Assembly (NCBI RefSeq): GCF_011386835.1
Contig: NC_088791.1
Coordinates: 34,260,998 to 34,324,997, forward strand
DNA from: Chrysemys picta bellii
Lineage: Eukaryota; Chordata; Testudines; Emydidae
Direction: 5' to 3'
Length of the DNA stretch: 64,000 nucleotides
The notes under the pieces are model-generated. The model saw only the letters and a list, made by a program, of their open reading frames with translations, was not told the origin of the DNA and did not search any database. The stretch's first letter is position 1; each line of letters begins with the position of its first letter. This document shows positions 22,452 through 35,033 of this stretch, in pieces. A program made the position numbers and the translations under genes.

Positions 22452-24911
22452 AGTTGATCCCTGAATCTCTCGGGGAAGAGCAATTCAATTTGCCCATCTT
22501 CCAGGTAGGAGGATCTCTGCTTACAGGATGTGGTGATTAGGTCAAGAAATGGGGGGATGTCACAACTTAAAATTTTAATGTGGACCAGTGATGGTCTTTG
22601 CTCATGGGGAGCGTTGTCTCGTGGTCAGGGCTTAGGCCCTTTGACATGCAGAGGGGATTTTAGTAGGGGACCATCAGGCAGTATTTGGCATTATTTTCCA
22701 ATAGGAGATCTCTACCTAAAATGTTTACATTTTTTGTCTGCATCTGTTATACAAAACATGAGCAGCTACCCGAGGGATCTTCTAGTGAACTAACATACAT
22801 CTTTATACAATTTCCAGTAGACAGTATATTTATATATTATTATGTAGTTAGAAATTTTTCAAAGATGAGATGACTTCTGTTTTTGGGCACAGAGGACCCA
22901 TATGAAGGGAATGCATCCCCATCAACCCTGAGCAAGGGCCCATTACCTTCCCATTTCAGTGACTCTGATATTAGCCTCCCTAGGCAGGGAATCATAGGTT
23001 TTCCCTAATCCACTTCATCTTGATTCATGACATTACAGTGTAATCCCTTTGCTTCTCTTCTTCCATGGCATTAGAAGCAATTGTTTGTTTCGGTCATCCT
23101 TTGGCTGGTTAAGCATTCTCCTTTTAAGGGTCTTAGCAGCACTCAGTAAAGCCACTAGACTATACAAAAGTAAGCTGCAGTCATATAGACATGATGCTCC
23201 AGAATATGGGTCTTCAGTACATGTTATTCTTGTTCTAACAAACTGGGCTGGATCAATAAGGCAATTTCCATTAATGTTACTGGGTTTTCATTCTAAAAAC
23301 ATTCATTCCAAAAAACAAAATATGCAAGTTGGTTTAAACTAGTAGCTTAAAGTTAGAACAGTTTCAAGCAAGAGTTCTCTAAAACCAGATGAAGGTTTAG
23401 AAAGGGAAGACTTACAAAATTTAAACCAAGAGAGTTGATGAGCTGAACCTATTCGTATTCCTGGGACATGGCTGAGTGCTGCTTTAAAACTATAAGACCC
23501 AGATATAAGATGTTGCTAAAGATGGACGTTTGGCAGGAACACCACTTATAGTAGTAGCCAAGTATGGGTACTGTCAAAATATCTGCAAGTAATGTGGTAA
23601 CCCAGCTTGTCTGGGACGTTGAAATCATGTAATATGTATTTTCAGTGGCTGAAACAAATACCTCTTTGGGAGAAAAACTGAGTGTAGATGTTTTTAGGAA
23701 GAGGGGATTTCTAACCCTGTTTAACCTTTAATGCAGCTTTCAGTCCATTTACATCATGTTAACATAATGGGCCTGAAACTCTAAATTTATGCTAAAGAAT
23801 TGTTAATCAAGATGTCCATGAAGATTTGCAAAGAAAGAGAGATAATAAAAATGTTAGCAAGCAGATTTTACATTGCTTATAGAGTGAAAATATACCTAAA
23901 ATATACCTATTTTTCAGACTAATTTTTGCAGCTGTTTAAATATATATGCTTGTAATAGCTCTAAACTACTTGAATGATAAGTTATAAGATTGTGAGGAGT
24001 AAGTGTCACAAAAGCGTAAAATGTTCCAACTACAAAGGGAAAAATAAATGATTAATTAAGACGTGTTATTGTCTCTGTTTGCCAAAATTGTTGTGGCCTT
24101 TTTTACACTGGAAATGTGGAATGCATTAAATGTAACTATCCAGATGACTAACTGCACGGTAGACATTTGATAGCAATTGTACAATAATAAGTTACATAGT
24201 TAGTTGCAAATTGTGATACGAATAAACAAAGAATAGCGGTTATAAAAGACCTGTAGATTGTAAACCACCTTGGCTCAGAGCAAGCTGATAGCTTGGTGAC
24301 CCCAGGCCTTTCTGTAACATGGTGTCATATCTTTCGTTAGGGCAACTTGACCTGAATAAATCAAACCGGCCTTGATGACCTGATGTCTCAGAAATCAATT
24401 ATTTAACAAGAAACCATTTATTACAATAGCTCCTACAATGCATACCTCGCTCATTCATGGGCATGTGTTTGTTGTGCCACCTCAGAGAGCCTTGTTAACT
24501 TTTGCTGCTTTTGTGGTGATGAAGGGAGAATGATGCTCTATTATCTCTAGAATGACAAATAAACAATAACAGATGCACAAGTGTGTCTAATCTAAGTATG
24601 GCTCTGGAGCATTCATGTGGAATACCCTAATAGTATGAACTTGATTGGCTTTGGGAAATTCCCATGTTTAAATGCAAGTCTTTATAAAATCAAACTTGTT
24701 TTCCCCTTTATAAAATATATTTTTCAATAATGCATTGTGTTGAAAAATTGTCCTCTATTTCTTGCTGTCCCCAACAGAGGTGGTTTTTTTTCCTCCCCAA
24801 AACCTTGTTCTATTGGCGATACCTGCATAAATTGCTACTTTATGTAACAGTAATATTTTTATATAAGCAAAAAGTCTAACCCATCTCAAGTGAAGAATAT
24901 TTTGGGGTTTT

Positions 24912-24948
<37 letters not shown>

Positions 24949-25140
24949 TTTTAAAAAAGTAATATTTTTTTAAAATGGAAACTTACTAAAAATACCTGAA
25001 CATTCAAACTACTAAAATTATTAAAGGTATATGGTGTCCATATTTTATAACCAGTACAGCATAATAGATTAAGAAGATTCAAAAACTTCAGTTAGCGGAG
25101 ATTGTTGGTACCTGCTTGCTGGGAGGTGCTTCCTGCAAGA
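22452..25140. other. Unassigned AT-rich DNA
   Basis: No gene or repeat recognised except the (TG)n tract at 24911-24946. Confidence 0.5.
24911..24946. repeat. (TG)n microsatellite
   Basis: About 17 TG units with one TA interruption near the start. Confidence 0.97.
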
Positions 25141-25149
25141 AGCCCAGTC

Positions 25150-25275
25150 TCATTTATAATTTATATTACAGTACTTACAGTAATTGGTGGAAACCAACGC
25201 TACATTGTGCTAGGCACTGTACAAACCTCTAGCAAAGACAGTCCCTGTCCCAGAGAGCTTATAATTGAAGTTTTA
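25150..25275 (-). repeat. MIR-like amniote SINE relic
   Basis: It contains CATTGTGCTAGGCACTGTAC and GACAGTCCCTGTCCCAGAGA, followed by GCTTATAATT. These are the conserved words of an old amniote MIR-related SINE lying in reverse. The same family is seen at 30320-30540 and around the solo LTR at 44.2-44.6 kb. Confidence 0.55.
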
Positions 25276-25584
25276 TCCACCCATTGTCTAGTGCCTTAAA
25301 CATTTGCGGAAATGCAAGGAAACAATGAGATGTTGGTGAGCATAAAAAACAGTGGTCACAGCGAACCAACTGCCTAACTATTGTTTTGCAGGCATCACAG
25401 CAAAGAAGACTTTTAAGGAGGGATGTGAATGATAATGAAGTGGCTTTGCAGATGTTAACAGTGAGATCAGCAATGATTTCCAGTTTCTTTCTTGGTGCAA
25501 TCCAAGCTACTGGTTTTCATTTGAATCCCTAAAACGGTTTGGACCAAGTCAACCTCGAAACTACTTTTCTGTTTTTGATAATGT

Positions 25585-25764
25585 ATACCATGTAGCTGTA
25601 ACCATGTCATTCCCAGGATATTTGACAAGGTGGGTGAGGTTATTACCTTTTATTGAATCAACTTCTGTTCGTAAGAGAGACAAAAAAAGAGCTCTGTGTG
25701 GCTTGAAAGCTTGTCTCTCACCAACAGAAGTCGATTTAATAAAATATATACCTCACCTGCTATA
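25585..25764 (-). mobile_element. Foldback Penelope-like element, second family
   Basis: A 180-bp insertion flanked by a 9-bp target duplication TGATAATGT (25576-25584 and 25765-25773). A short unique head (GTAGCTGTAACCATGTCATT) is followed by two inverted arms: about 25626-25683, and about 25710-25760 in reverse. The arms share words such as AGGTGRGTGAGGT and ACTTCTGTT. In the loop, GAGC-TCTGTGTG-GCTT precedes GAAAGC (GAAA at 25705-25708). This resembles the 3' half of the hammerhead-like core of the other PLEs but with a different stem II sequence. Confidence 0.65.
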
Positions 25765-25773
25765 TGATAATGT

Positions 25774-27699
25774 GACAATTGCAAAAAGCTGAGGCAATCA
25801 AACTAGAATCTATTTGCTTTGTGTGGTGGAGCTAGTGGCAGGATGTTTTCAGTGAGGGATATTGTACACTGGAATCTGCAAATGGAGTTTGTTAGCCTTC
25901 AGAGCTTCAATGCAATGTGTACTTATGTTTCTTAGTGTTCGGAGGAGAGTTAAGAAGGGAAGTTATCAGTCATGGTGGGTGGGCTGGTTAGATAATGTTC
26001 TGTGTGGCCATTGATGCAATTCATTTCTGATTCTAGTACATGAATTTATTTCTTTATTTTGTATAAAGCTGCTGTGTTTGCACCTAGAGTACAGAATACA
26101 CACCTTTATAAATCTAAAGAAATAAAATACAGTTTCCAACTGGAGGTACGTATGTGTCAGAGGTCTCGAGAAATGCACTTACCATGAATAAAAGAGGGTG
26201 AAGTGAACCTCCTGCAAAAGGTAGATAAATGCATTTGGATGCATCGCCGAAGTTTAGAATACTTCTTACGCTCCAATCCTGCATGGCGATGAGTACTCTC
26301 AGCTTCTAGTGAAGTCTGTGAAAATGTGGGGACTCAGCATCTTATAGGATTAGTCCTTAGATGTTATCTCTCTTCTTCTCTCTGTTCATTAATTTCATTG
26401 GAAGCTTTGAGAGTATCAGTTTTACGAAACTGATCCATACCGGGTGGTGAATAGGCTTCTCATTGTTACAGCTTTCCTGGTCTTTACAAGATTAGACAAT
26501 GTCTTGTGAATTCATTTCAATGTTGATTACACTGTCATTGTGTGTGCTCTGGGTTTTATGCAGGAGAAGAATGAGATGATCAACTTGGTATACTCTGAAT
26601 AGAATTAAAAGATTGCAAGGTGGCACTTTTATTGGAGGAGTGGAATTAGTATAAAAATATACTGTCAAAACATGTTGTTCTAAATGCTGAGCTGATGATT
26701 CTTTTATTTTGCTTTGTTTCCCGAATGTGTCATTTAGAAAAATTAAGAGAGCTGCTGTTTGCTGGAATTAGTTTGTCTGACACTGTGAAGTGTTTGAGGA
26801 ATTGTAGTGATTTTTTGAGTGTGTCTTTCATCATGATTTCTTTCACTGTTTATGTTGGTACTTTGTATCTTGAATATTTAACTTTCATAAAATATCTATT
26901 TTATGTATGTTAAGTTGGAGTTAAGTGGGAATGAGTTCTGTGAAAAGCAATTTGAGCTAGATTATGAATAGATATTCATTAAAAAACCTCAGATCAAATA
27001 TGCAATCCAGTTGGTTTAAATAGTGGTCAATTTTCTGCAGTTGTCATGCAGTGCCAAATCTAAGGGCCAAATTGTGACACTTCTGATTGCAGCCACTCTG
27101 TTCTAGGGTTGGGAAAAAAAGCTCTCTGTACAACACCTTTAGTAGTACTTAATTACAATGCAGATGAAGAAGGAACCTTTTCATAGACCATATGTTTCCC
27201 TCAAAATACGGAAATACATCTTTGAGAAGCATAGATAAAGAACACTAATTATTCAGTGTACCTATTTATACAGCAGGTTAATAAAATAGATTGGCTGGAT
27301 GATGTCTGTAATAGCTCCAGAAAAAGTAGATCCTTTTTTTTTCTTCTCTCCCAAATCATTGCATATATTTTTGAATGTTTGTTTATTTCAGGCAATAACT
27401 TGGAGAGCTTTAAGAGCTAGGGTTTGCTCTCCATTTCTTATACATCTGGAGTAAGCCCCTGGACTCCGTGAACTTCCTTGGGATATACACAGGTGTAAGT
27501 GACAGCAAAATTTGACTTCAAGTATTTCAGTGTTCCCTATGAATACTCACTTGAAAAATCAGTATACATATTTTTCAACTCAGTAAGTTGTTTAAAAAAA
27601 AAAAAACCCTTCTGGTAGGGGGATTAAGATATAAGGAAATTATTTTCATGTACATTCATATTTCTTTTTAAATTGTTTTATAAAATATCTAGATCTATA
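25774..27699. other. Unassigned AT-rich DNA
   Basis: Nothing recognised. Confidence 0.5.
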
Positions 27700-27707
27700 G
27701 ATTAGAT

Positions 27708-28008
27708 CAGTGGTGGGCCGCATGCGGCCCATCAGGGTAATCCGCTGACAGTCCACCAGACAGTTTGTTTACATTTGCATGGCCGTCCACAGCTCCTAGT
27801 GGCCATGATTTACCATTCCCGGTCAATAATAGCTGCAGGAAGCAGTGGTCAACGCATCCCTGTGGCCCGTGCTGCTTCCTGCAGCTCCCATTGGCCAGGA
27901 ACAGTGAACCGCAGCCACTGGGAGCTGCAGGTGGCCATGCAAATGTAAACAAACTGTCTGGAGGCCCGCCAGCATATTACCCTGATGGGCTGCAGGCTGC
28001 CCACCACA
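27708..28008. mobile_element. hAT-type MITE, long palindrome
   Basis: A 301-bp palindromic element. The ends read CAGTGGTGGGCCGCATGCGG and, inversely, TGTGGTGGGCAGCCTGCAGC. Both halves contain GCTGCAGGAAGCAG-type words and AGACAGTTTGTTTACATTTG in opposite directions, so almost the whole length folds back. Flanking GATTAGAT and AATTACAT agree at 6 of 8 bases, which fits an aged hAT duplication. Confidence 0.75.
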
Positions 28009-28348
28009 AATTACATGGTTTGACTTAATTTAGAAGCTATTTCCACCTCTTTTTGACCAGGCTAAAATGATGAAGACAATAACTAAGTCAGCAAGCCAAT
28101 TTAATCATTATTGGTCAAATTTTTAGAAGATCTTGGAATATCAAGTGCTAATCTCTCTTTAAAATCTGGCCATAAATGCCACAAGGAGATTGTGATGAGC
28201 ATTTCTGAAAATCTGTCCATATATGCCATCATTAGACAATGCTGCGTAGAGTTTGCATTTACTTTGGAAAATGGTTGAAAATTTGACTATAAAACTATAT
28301 AGGAACAAAATATTTGAGCCTGCTCTCTCTAACCTTATGATAGGTTAT
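28009..28348. other. Unassigned DNA between two MITEs
   Basis: Nothing recognised. Confidence 0.5.
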
Positions 28349-28356
28349 GTCTAAAC

Positions 28357-28567
28357 CAGGGGTTCTCAAACCTCATTGCACCGCAACCCCCTTCTGACTA
28401 TAGGACCCCTGGGAGAGGGGACCAAAGGCTGAGCCCACCCACGCCCTGCCATCACAGGCTTCGGCTTTGGCCCTGGGCCCCAGCAAGTTTAAGCCAGCCC
28501 CGGTGAGCCCATTAAAATGGGGTCATGACCCACTTTCGGGTCCTGACCCACAGTTTGAAAACCGCAG
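28357..28567. mobile_element. hAT-type MITE
   Basis: A 211-bp element with ends CAGGGGTTCTCAAACCT and, inversely, CTGCGGTTTTCAAACTG. It is flanked by 8-bp GTCTAAAC (28349-28356) and GTCTAAAG (28568-28575), 7 of 8 matching. Terminal CAG/CTG and the 8-bp duplication identify hAT. No coding capacity. Confidence 0.88.
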
Positions 28568-28575
28568 GTCTAAAG

Positions 28576-29010
28576 TATGGTTAGCAATGTGTTCACTGTT
28601 GCTTTATATAAAGCACCTTATTGTGTTAATTAACTCTGTAGCAGGCTCGTAGAAATGACCCACCTCAGTTTATTTCTAACTAGATTGATATGATACCCCA
28701 AGTGCAGCCTATGAACTCTACAGATAGACCAGTTACAGTGGTAGCATTCTAGAAGGCCTACTCAGTGCAGTCCTTTCACTTGTGGCAGGACGATAAAGTG
28801 AAGAGATGTTACATTCTAGAAGTTGCTGATATTGTTGGTTTCACTCTGAGAGGCTGTATATCTCCTAAGACTCTCCTATGACATGAAAGGTCTGTTCTCT
28901 GTTTAACACTGCTGTCTAAAATCAACACTTACCCTGTGGAAGAGACTTGATCTCCTCTATCTTGAAGAAGAAGAAGATGATCACCTCTATCTTGCTGCTA
29001 CATAATGACA
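28576..29010. other. Unassigned DNA
   Basis: Nothing recognised. It contains a short GAAGAAGAAGAAGATGATCA purine repeat near 28962. Confidence 0.5.
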
Positions 29011-29018
29011 AGTATACC

Positions 29019-30048
29019 TAGGGTTACCATATTTCAGGAAGCAAAAAAGAGGACGGGAGGAGCCCCGCCCTAGCCCCGCCCCTGCCCCTCCCACTTCCTG
29101 CCCCCCCAGAACCCCCAACCCTCCCCCCGTTCCTTGTTCCCTGACTGCCCCCTCCTGGGACCCCTGCCCCTAACTGCCCCCCAGGACTCCACTCCCTATC
29201 TAAGCCTCCCTGCCTCTTGTCCCCTGACTGCCCCAACCCTTATCCACACCCCCACCCCCAGACAGACCCCTGGGACTCCCACGCCCCATCCAACCACTTC
29301 CCACCCCCTGACAGCCCCCCCCCAGAACTCCCAACCCATCTAAACCCCTCTACTCCCTGTCCCCTGACTGCTCCGATCCCTCTCCCCACTCCTGCCCCCT
29401 GACAACTCCCCCCCAGAACTCCCAGCCCCCCACCCACCCGCTCCTTGTCCCCTGACTGCCCCCTCCTGGGACCCCTGCTCCTAACTGCCCTCCAGAACCC
29501 CACCCCCTACCTAAGACTCCCTGTTCCTTGTCCCCTAACTGCCCCCTCCTAAGACCCCCCCAACTGCCCCCCAGGACCCTACCCCCTACCTGTACCCTGA
29601 CTGCCCAAAACTTTCTCCACTCCCCCCAAAAAGCCTCCCCCCGTTTCTTGACTGCCCCCTCCAGAACCTCCCTGCCCCCTCTCCTGCCCCCTGGCCCCCT
29701 TACCCTGCTGCTCAGAACAGGGTGTTGGGCTCTGTGCGAGCCGAGCCGGACACGTGGCTGCGCTCACCAGCACAACAAAACCCGGTCCCTGGCCCTGCAC
29801 AGTGCTGCCGGAGCCGGGCTGCAGGGGAGAGCTGCCGGCTCAGAATGCAGGGCGGATCCGGCTCCTCTACAGCTGCTCCAGAGTCCAGCCCAGGACTTTC
29901 CTGCAGCCCTCCCAGCTGCTCGCTCTGCTCTGCCGGGGGAGGGAGGAAATCCCGGACATTTTGAGTGCTTTACAAATTCCCGCCGGACGCTATTTTTAGC
30001 ACTAAAAGGAGGACATGTCTGGGTAAATCCGGATGAATGGTAACCCTA
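29019..30048. mobile_element. 1.03-kb hAT-like element with C-rich minisatellite core
   Basis: The terminal inverted repeats TAGGGTTACCAT...ATGGTAACCCTA are flanked by a perfect 8-bp duplication AGTATACC (29011-29018 and 30049-30056). Just inside the ends are related GAGGAC / GGAGGACATGTC sequences. The core (about 29050-29700) is a C-rich minisatellite. The open frames seen across it are by-products of this base composition and are not genes. The right 300 bp is GC-rich unique sequence. The exact superfamily is uncertain, but the 8-bp duplication supports hAT. Confidence 0.85.
29050..29700. repeat. C-rich degenerate minisatellite
   Basis: Repeated words CCCCTGACTGCCCC, CTCCTTGTCCCCTGACTGCC and CCCCCCAGAACTCCCA recur about every 70-120 bp with variation. 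It is strongly C-rich on the plus strand. Confidence 0.85.
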
Positions 30049-30056
30049 AGTATACC

Positions 30057-30319
30057 ATGTAATTGTCTCTAACCACATACACTCAGTGTGAGTGTGTGTA
30101 AGAGAGGAGCCATTGCAAAAGTTCTGCTTCAGAATGCATGTTTCTTCAAAACATCAAGACCCAATTGAATCTGTGTACTGAGAAGACAGCCTTCATACTG
30201 GAAACAATGGGACGTTCACCTGGATGACTGAAAGAAGAGTTTGACACTATGGTTTTATTTGCAAGGCTATTATCGTTTTTTTGTTTGTTTGTTTGTTTGT
30301 TTTTTGGTATTTGTTTGTA
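30057..30319. other. Unassigned DNA with a (TTTG)n tract
   Basis: Apart from a (TTTG)5-6 tract at about 30278-30301, nothing is recognised. Confidence 0.6.
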
Positions 30320-30540
30320 TTATGGTAGCAACTAGAGGCTCCAATCGAGATCAGGGTGCTGTGGTGCCAGCTACTATATAAAATAGATTCCCTGCCCTAA
30401 CAGCTTACAAATGAATATGCCAGTAATATTATCCCTGTTTCACAGAAACCGAGGCAAAAATGGGATTAAGTGACTGGCCGAAGGCCACATAGGAAGTCTC
30501 TGGCAGAGATGGGAATTGATACCAGATATCTTGATTAATG
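30320..30540 (-). repeat. MIR-like amniote SINE, reverse orientation
   Basis: It reads as a MIR-related SINE in reverse: GGTGCTGTGGTGCCAGCTAC and CCCTGCCCTAACAGCTTACA, then ATTATCCCTGTTTCACAGAA, ACCGAGGCAAAAATGGGATT, AAGTGACTGGCCGAAGGCCA, and GGCAGAGATGGGAATTGATA. The order is conserved along the full length; it is a decayed, immobile copy. Confidence 0.7.
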
Positions 30541-31036
30541 GTCTATTATCTCAACCATCTTTCTTCTAGTTTAGAAAACTTACAAATTTTACATGGGAGT
30601 TTTTCCCCAGACCTCATATTCCTTTTCTGTCACTTGGATTTCTCTTTACAATTTGGGATATTTCATTTGCATGTTCACTTCTCATTCTATTAGTTTCTTT
30701 TATACAATTAACTTTTCAGCCATAACCTTTCATCAGAAAAGGCCTTGTCGTTTAGAATATTTTTAGAAATCTAGAAAATGTAACATACCATGTATATGAA
30801 TGCTAAAGAATAATTAAATAAACTAGGCAAGAGGAACTGAACTACAGAAAAGTGCATATAAAAGGGATTTGTGAGTAATCTTTAGATTTATTCTCCAAAT
30901 GTTTAGGAAATGAAACTCTTTGTACAATGCTGGAAAACACATGCAGTAGAATATCAATCTAGCAGAAATTGAGATGAGATTATATCGTTCAGGGAGCATG
31001 TGAAACCATTTGTGTTTAGATCTAAACAAAGCCATT
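30541..31036. other. Unassigned AT-rich DNA
   Basis: Nothing recognised. Confidence 0.5.
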
Positions 31037-31131
31037 TCATAGAATCATAGAATCATAGAATATCAGAGTTGGAAGGGACCTCAAGAGGTCATCTAGTCCA
31101 ACCCCCTGCTCAAAGCAGGACCAATTCCCAG

Positions 31132-33981
31132 CTAAATCATCCCAGCCAGGGCTTTGTCAAGCCGGGCCTTAAAAACCTCCAAGGAAGGAGATTCCACCAC
31201 CTCCCTAGGTAACGCATTCCAGTGTTTCACCACCCTCCTAGTGAAATAGTTTTTCCTGATATCCAACCTGGACCTCCCCCACCGCAACTTGAGACCATTG
31301 CTCCTTGTTCTGTCATCTGCCACCACTGAGAACAGCCGAGCTCCATCCTCTTTGGAACCCCCCTTCAGGTAGTTGAAGGCTGCTATCAAATCCCCCCTCA
31401 TTCTTCTCTTCTGGAGACTAAACAATCCCAGTTCTCTCAGCCTCTCCTCATAAGTCATGTGCTCCAGACCCCTAATCATTTTTGTTGCCCTCCGCTGGAC
31501 TCTTTCCAATTTTTCCACATCCTTCTTGTAGTGTGGGGCCCAAAACTGGACACAGTATTCCAGATGAGGCCTCACCAATGTCGAATAAAGGGGAACGATC
31601 ACGTTCCTCGATCTGCTGGCAATGCCCCTACTTATACAGCCCAAAATGCCGTTAGCCTTCTTGGCAACAAGAGCACACTGTTGACTCATATCCAGCTTCT
31701 CGTCCACTGTGACCCCTAGGTCCTTTTCAGCAGAACTGCTACCTAGCCATTCGGTCCCTAGTCTGTAGCAGTGCATGGGATTCTTCCGTCCTAAGTGCAG
31801 GACTCTGCACTTGTCCTTGTTGAACCTCATCAGGTTTTTTTCTGCCCAATCCTCTAATTTGTCTAGGTCCCTCTGTATCCGATCCCTACCCTCTAGTGTA
31901 TCTACCACGCCTCCTAGTTTAGTGTCATCTGCAAACTTGCTGAGAGTGCAGTCCACACCATCCTCCAGATCATTAATAAAGATATTAAACAAAACCGGCC
32001 CCAGGACCGACCCTTGGGGCACTCCACTTGAAACCGGCTGCCAACTAGACATGGAGCCATTGATCACTACCCGTTGAGCCCGACGATCTAGCCAGCTTTC
32101 TATCCACCTTACAGTCCATTCATCCAGCCCATACTTCTTTAATTTGGTGACAAGAATACTGTGGGAGACAGTATCAAAAGCTTTGCTAAAGTCAAGAAAT
32201 AACACATCCACTGCTTTCCCCTCATCCACAGAGCCAGTTATCTCATCATAGAAGGCAATTAGGTTAGTCAGGCACGACTTCCCCTTCGTGAATCCATGCT
32301 GACTGTTCCTAATCACTTTCCTTTCCTCTAAATGTTTCATAATTGATTCCTTGAGGACCTGCTCCATAATTTTTCCAGGGACTGAGGTGAGGCTGACTGG
32401 CCTGTAGTTCCCCGGATCCTCCTTCTTCCCTTTTTTAAAGATGGGCACTACATTAGCCTTTTTCCAGTCATCTGGGACCTCCCCCGATCGCCATGAGTTT
32501 TCAAAAATAATGGCTAATGGCTCTGCAATCTCACCCGCCAACTCCTTTAGCACCCTCGGATGCAGCGCATCCGGCCCCATGGACTTGTGCACGTCCAGTT
32601 TTTCTAAATAGTCCCGAACCACTTCTTTCTCCACAGAGGGCTGGTCACCTTCTCCCCATGCTGTACTGCCCAGTGCAGCAATCTGGGAGCTGACCTTGTG
32701 CGTGAAGACAGAGGCAAAAAAATCATTGAGTACATTAGCTTTTTCCACATCCTCGGTCACTAGGTTGCCTCCCTCATTCAGTAAGGGGCCCACACTTTCC
32801 TTGATTTTCTTCTTGTTGCTAACATACCTGAAGAAACCCTTCTTGTTACTCTTAACATCTCTTGCTAACTGCAACTCCAAGTGTGATTTGGCCTTCCTGA
32901 TTTCACTCCTGCACGCCTGAGCAATATTTTTATACTCCTCCCTGGTCATTTGTCCAATCTTCCACTTCTTATAAGCCTCTTTTTTGCGTTTAAGATCAGC
33001 AAGGATTTCACTGTTTAGCCAAGCTGGTCGCCTGCCATATTTACTATTCTTTCTACACATCGGGATGGTTTGTTCCTGCAACCTCAATAAGGATTCTTTA
33101 AAATACAGCCAGCTCTCCTGGACCCCTTTGCCCTTCATGTTATTCTCCCAGGGGATCCTGCCCATCTGTTCCCTGAGGGAGTCAAAGTCTGCTTTTCTGA
33201 AGTCCAGGGTCCATATTCTGCTGCTCTCCTTTCTTCCTTGTGTCAGGATCCTGAACTCGACCATCTCATGGTCACTGCCTCCCAGGTTCCCATCCACTTT
33301 TGCTTCCCCTACTAGTTCTTCCCTGTTTGTGAGCAGCAGCTCAAGAAAAGCTTTGCCCCTAGTTGGTTCCTCCAGCACTTGCACCAGGAAATTGTCCCCT
33401 ACGCTTTCCAAAAATTTCCTGGATTGCCTGTGCACCGCTGTATTGCTCTCCCAGCAGATATCAGGGTGATTAAAGTCTCCCATGAGAACCAGGGCCTGCG
33501 ATCTAGCAACTTCTGCTAGTTGCCAGAAGAAAGCCTCGTCCACCTCATCCCCCTGGTCTGGTGGTCTATAGCAGACTCCAACCACGACATCACCCTTGTT
33601 GCTCCCACTTCTCAACTTTATCCAGAGACTCTCAGGTTTTTCTGCAGTATCATACCGGAGCTCTGAGCAGTCATACTCCTCTCTTACATACAACGCAACT
33701 CCCCCACCTTTTCTGCCCTGCCTGTCCTTCCTGAACAGTTTATATCCATCCATGACAGTACTCCAGTCATGTGAGTTATCCCACCAAGTCTCTGTTATTC
33801 CAATCACATCATAGTTCCCTGACTGTGCCAGGACTTCCAGTTCTCCCTGCTTGTTTCCCAGGCTTCTTGCATTTGTGTATAGGCACTTAAGATAACTCAA
33901 TGATCGTCCCTCTTTCTCAGCATGAGACAGGAGTCCTCCCCTCTTGCGCTCTCCTGCTTGTGCTTCCTCCCAGGATCCCAT
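31132..33981 (-). CDS. CR1 ORF2 protein: AP-type endonuclease plus reverse transcriptase
   Basis: This 949-residue protein nicks target DNA and reverse-transcribes CR1 RNA at the nick. The endonuclease spans about residues 25-250: TNARS with Asn37, ITETWW with Glu64, MGDFNHPD (Asp169, Asn171) and GGSDHE (Asp237, His238). A linker rich in Lys/Arg follows (about 310-400). The RT covers about 480-800: [41 protein letters not shown] (motif A), [14 protein letters not shown], and FADDTKLGG near 681-689 with both catalytic Asp. The C-terminus has [15 protein letters not shown] and [11 protein letters not shown]. The length fits CR1 ORF2. The Met at 33981 is the first in frame below the ORF1 stop; how ORF2 is translated cannot be seen. 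Confidence 0.93.
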   Translation of the reverse strand: MGSWEEAQAGERKRGGLLSHAEKEGRSLSYLKCLYTNARSLGNKQGELEVLAQSGNYDVIGITETWWDNSHDWSTVMDGYKLFRKDRQGRKGGGVALYVREEYDCSELRYDTAEKPESLWIKLRSGSNKGDVVVGVCYRPPDQGDEVDEAFFWQLAEVARSQALVLMGDFNHPDICWESNTAVHRQSRKFLESVGDNFLVQVLEEPTRGKAFLELLLTNREELVGEAKVDGNLGGSDHEMVEFRILTQGRKESSRIWTLDFRKADFDSLREQMGRIPWENNMKGKGVQESWLYFKESLLRLQEQTIPMCRKNSKYGRRPAWLNSEILADLKRKKEAYKKWKIGQMTREEYKNIAQACRSEIRKAKSHLELQLARDVKSNKKGFFRYVSNKKKIKESVGPLLNEGGNLVTEDVEKANVLNDFFASVFTHKVSSQIAALGSTAWGEGDQPSVEKEVVRDYLEKLDVHKSMGPDALHPRVLKELAGEIAEPLAIIFENSWRSGEVPDDWKKANVVPIFKKGKKEDPGNYRPVSLTSVPGKIMEQVLKESIMKHLEERKVIRNSQHGFTKGKSCLTNLIAFYDEITGSVDEGKAVDVLFLDFSKAFDTVSHSILVTKLKKYGLDEWTVRWIESWLDRRAQRVVINGSMSSWQPVSSGVPQGSVLGPVLFNIFINDLEDGVDCTLSKFADDTKLGGVVDTLEGRDRIQRDLDKLEDWAEKNLMRFNKDKCRVLHLGRKNPMHCYRLGTEWLGSSSAEKDLGVTVDEKLDMSQQCALVAKKANGILGCISRGIASRSRNVIVPLYSTLVRPHLEYCVQFWAPHYKKDVEKLERVQRRATKMIRGLEHMTYEERLRELGLFSLQKRRMRGDLIAAFNYLKGGSKEDGARLFSVVADDRTRSNGLKLRWGRSRLDIRKNYFTRRVVKHWNALPREVVESPSLEVFKARLDKALAGMI

Positions 33982-34025
33982 TTCCCCACTTACCTCAGGG
34001 CTTTGGTCTCCTTCCCCCGGTGAAC

Positions 34026-35033
34026 CTAGTTTAAAGCCCTCCTCACTAGGTTAGCCAGCCTGCTGGCGAAGATGCTCTTCCCTCTCTTCGTTAGGTGGAG
34101 CCCATCTCTGCCTAGCACTCCTTCTTCTTGGAACACCATCCCATGGTCGAAGAATCCAAAGCCTTCTCTCCGACACCACCTGCGTAGCCATTCGTTGACT
34201 TCCACGATTCGACGGTCTCTACCCCGGCCTTTTCCTTGCACAGGGAGGATGGACGAGAACACCACTTGCGCCTCAAACTCCTTTATCCTTCTTCCCAGAG
34301 CCACGTAGTCTGCAGTGATCCGCTCAAGGTCATTCTTGGCAGTATCATTGGTGCCCACGTGGAGAAGCAGGAAGGGGTAGCGATCTGAGGGCTTGATGAG
34401 TCTCGGCAGTCTCTCCGTCACATCGTGTATCCTAGCTCCTGGCAAGCAGCAGACCTCTCGGTTTTCCCGGTCAGGGCGGCAGATAGATGACTCAGTCCCC
34501 CTGAGGAGGGAGTCCCCGACCACCACCACCCTCCTCCTCCTCTTGGGAGTGGTGGTCGTGGAACCCCCATCCCTAGGACAGTGCATCTTTTGCCTTCCAA
34601 TCGGTGAGGTCTCCTTCTGCTCCCTTCCCTCAGATGGGCCATCTAGTCCACTCTCCGCATTAGCACCTGTAGAGAGAACATGGAAACGATTGCTCACCTG
34701 TATCTCCATTGCTGGTGCATGGACGCTCCTCTTTCTTCTTCTGGAGGTCACATGCTGCCAAACCTCCTCACAATCCTTCTGTCCCTGCTGCCCCTGCTCT
34801 GAATCTTCAGAACATTGTGGCCGTAGAAGCATCTCCTGACGTCTGTCCAGGAAATCTTCATTTTCCCTTATGCAACGCAGAGTCGATACTTGTTTCTCCA
34901 GCCCTCGAACCTTCTCCTCCAATATGGAGACCAGCTTGCACTTTGTACAGACAAAGTCACTTCTGTCCTGCGGAAGAAAGACAAACATGGCACAACCTGT
35001 GCAGGTTACAACAGCTGATCGCTCACCTTCCAT
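34026..35033 (-). CDS. CR1 ORF1 protein: zinc-finger/coiled-coil plus SGNH esterase-like domain
   Basis: This 335-residue protein is the first ORF of the full-length CR1, probably an RNA-binding chaperone of the element's ribonucleoprotein particle. It opens with a C-x2-C...C-x2-C pair (C11, C14, C29, C32) that should bind zinc. A short coiled coil follows (about 33-55, [20 protein letters not shown]), then a polar linker and a basic run (PKRRRR, 163-168). The C-terminal half is a GDSL/SGNH-hydrolase-like domain: GDSLL with Ser175, GARI (199-202), GTND with Asn229, and DGLHL with Asp310 and His313. The four catalytic-type residues are all present. CR1-type ORF1 proteins are known to carry such an esterase domain. 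The start ATG lies just below a GC-rich 5' UTR. No frameshift is seen. Confidence 0.9.
   Translation of the reverse strand: MEGERSAVVTCTGCAMFVFLPQDRSDFVCTKCKLVSILEEKVRGLEKQVSTLRCIRENEDFLDRRQEMLLRPQCSEDSEQGQQGQKDCEEVWQHVTSRRRKRSVHAPAMEIQVSNRFHVLSTGANAESGLDGPSEGREQKETSPIGRQKMHCPRDGGSTTTTPKRRRRVVVVGDSLLRGTESSICRPDRENREVCCLPGARIHDVTERLPRLIKPSDRYPFLLLHVGTNDTAKNDLERITADYVALGRRIKEFEAQVVFSSILPVQGKGRGRDRRIVEVNEWLRRWCRREGFGFFDHGMVFQEEGVLGRDGLHLTKRGKSIFASRLANLVRRALN

Noticed and set aside
29024..29999. Pro- or Gly-rich open frames up to 171 codons
   Set aside because: They are composition effects of the C-rich minisatellite within the 29019-30048 element.
32984..34839. Plus-strand open frames of 72-161 codons
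   Set aside because: They are antisense shadows of the intact CR1 ORF1 and ORF2.
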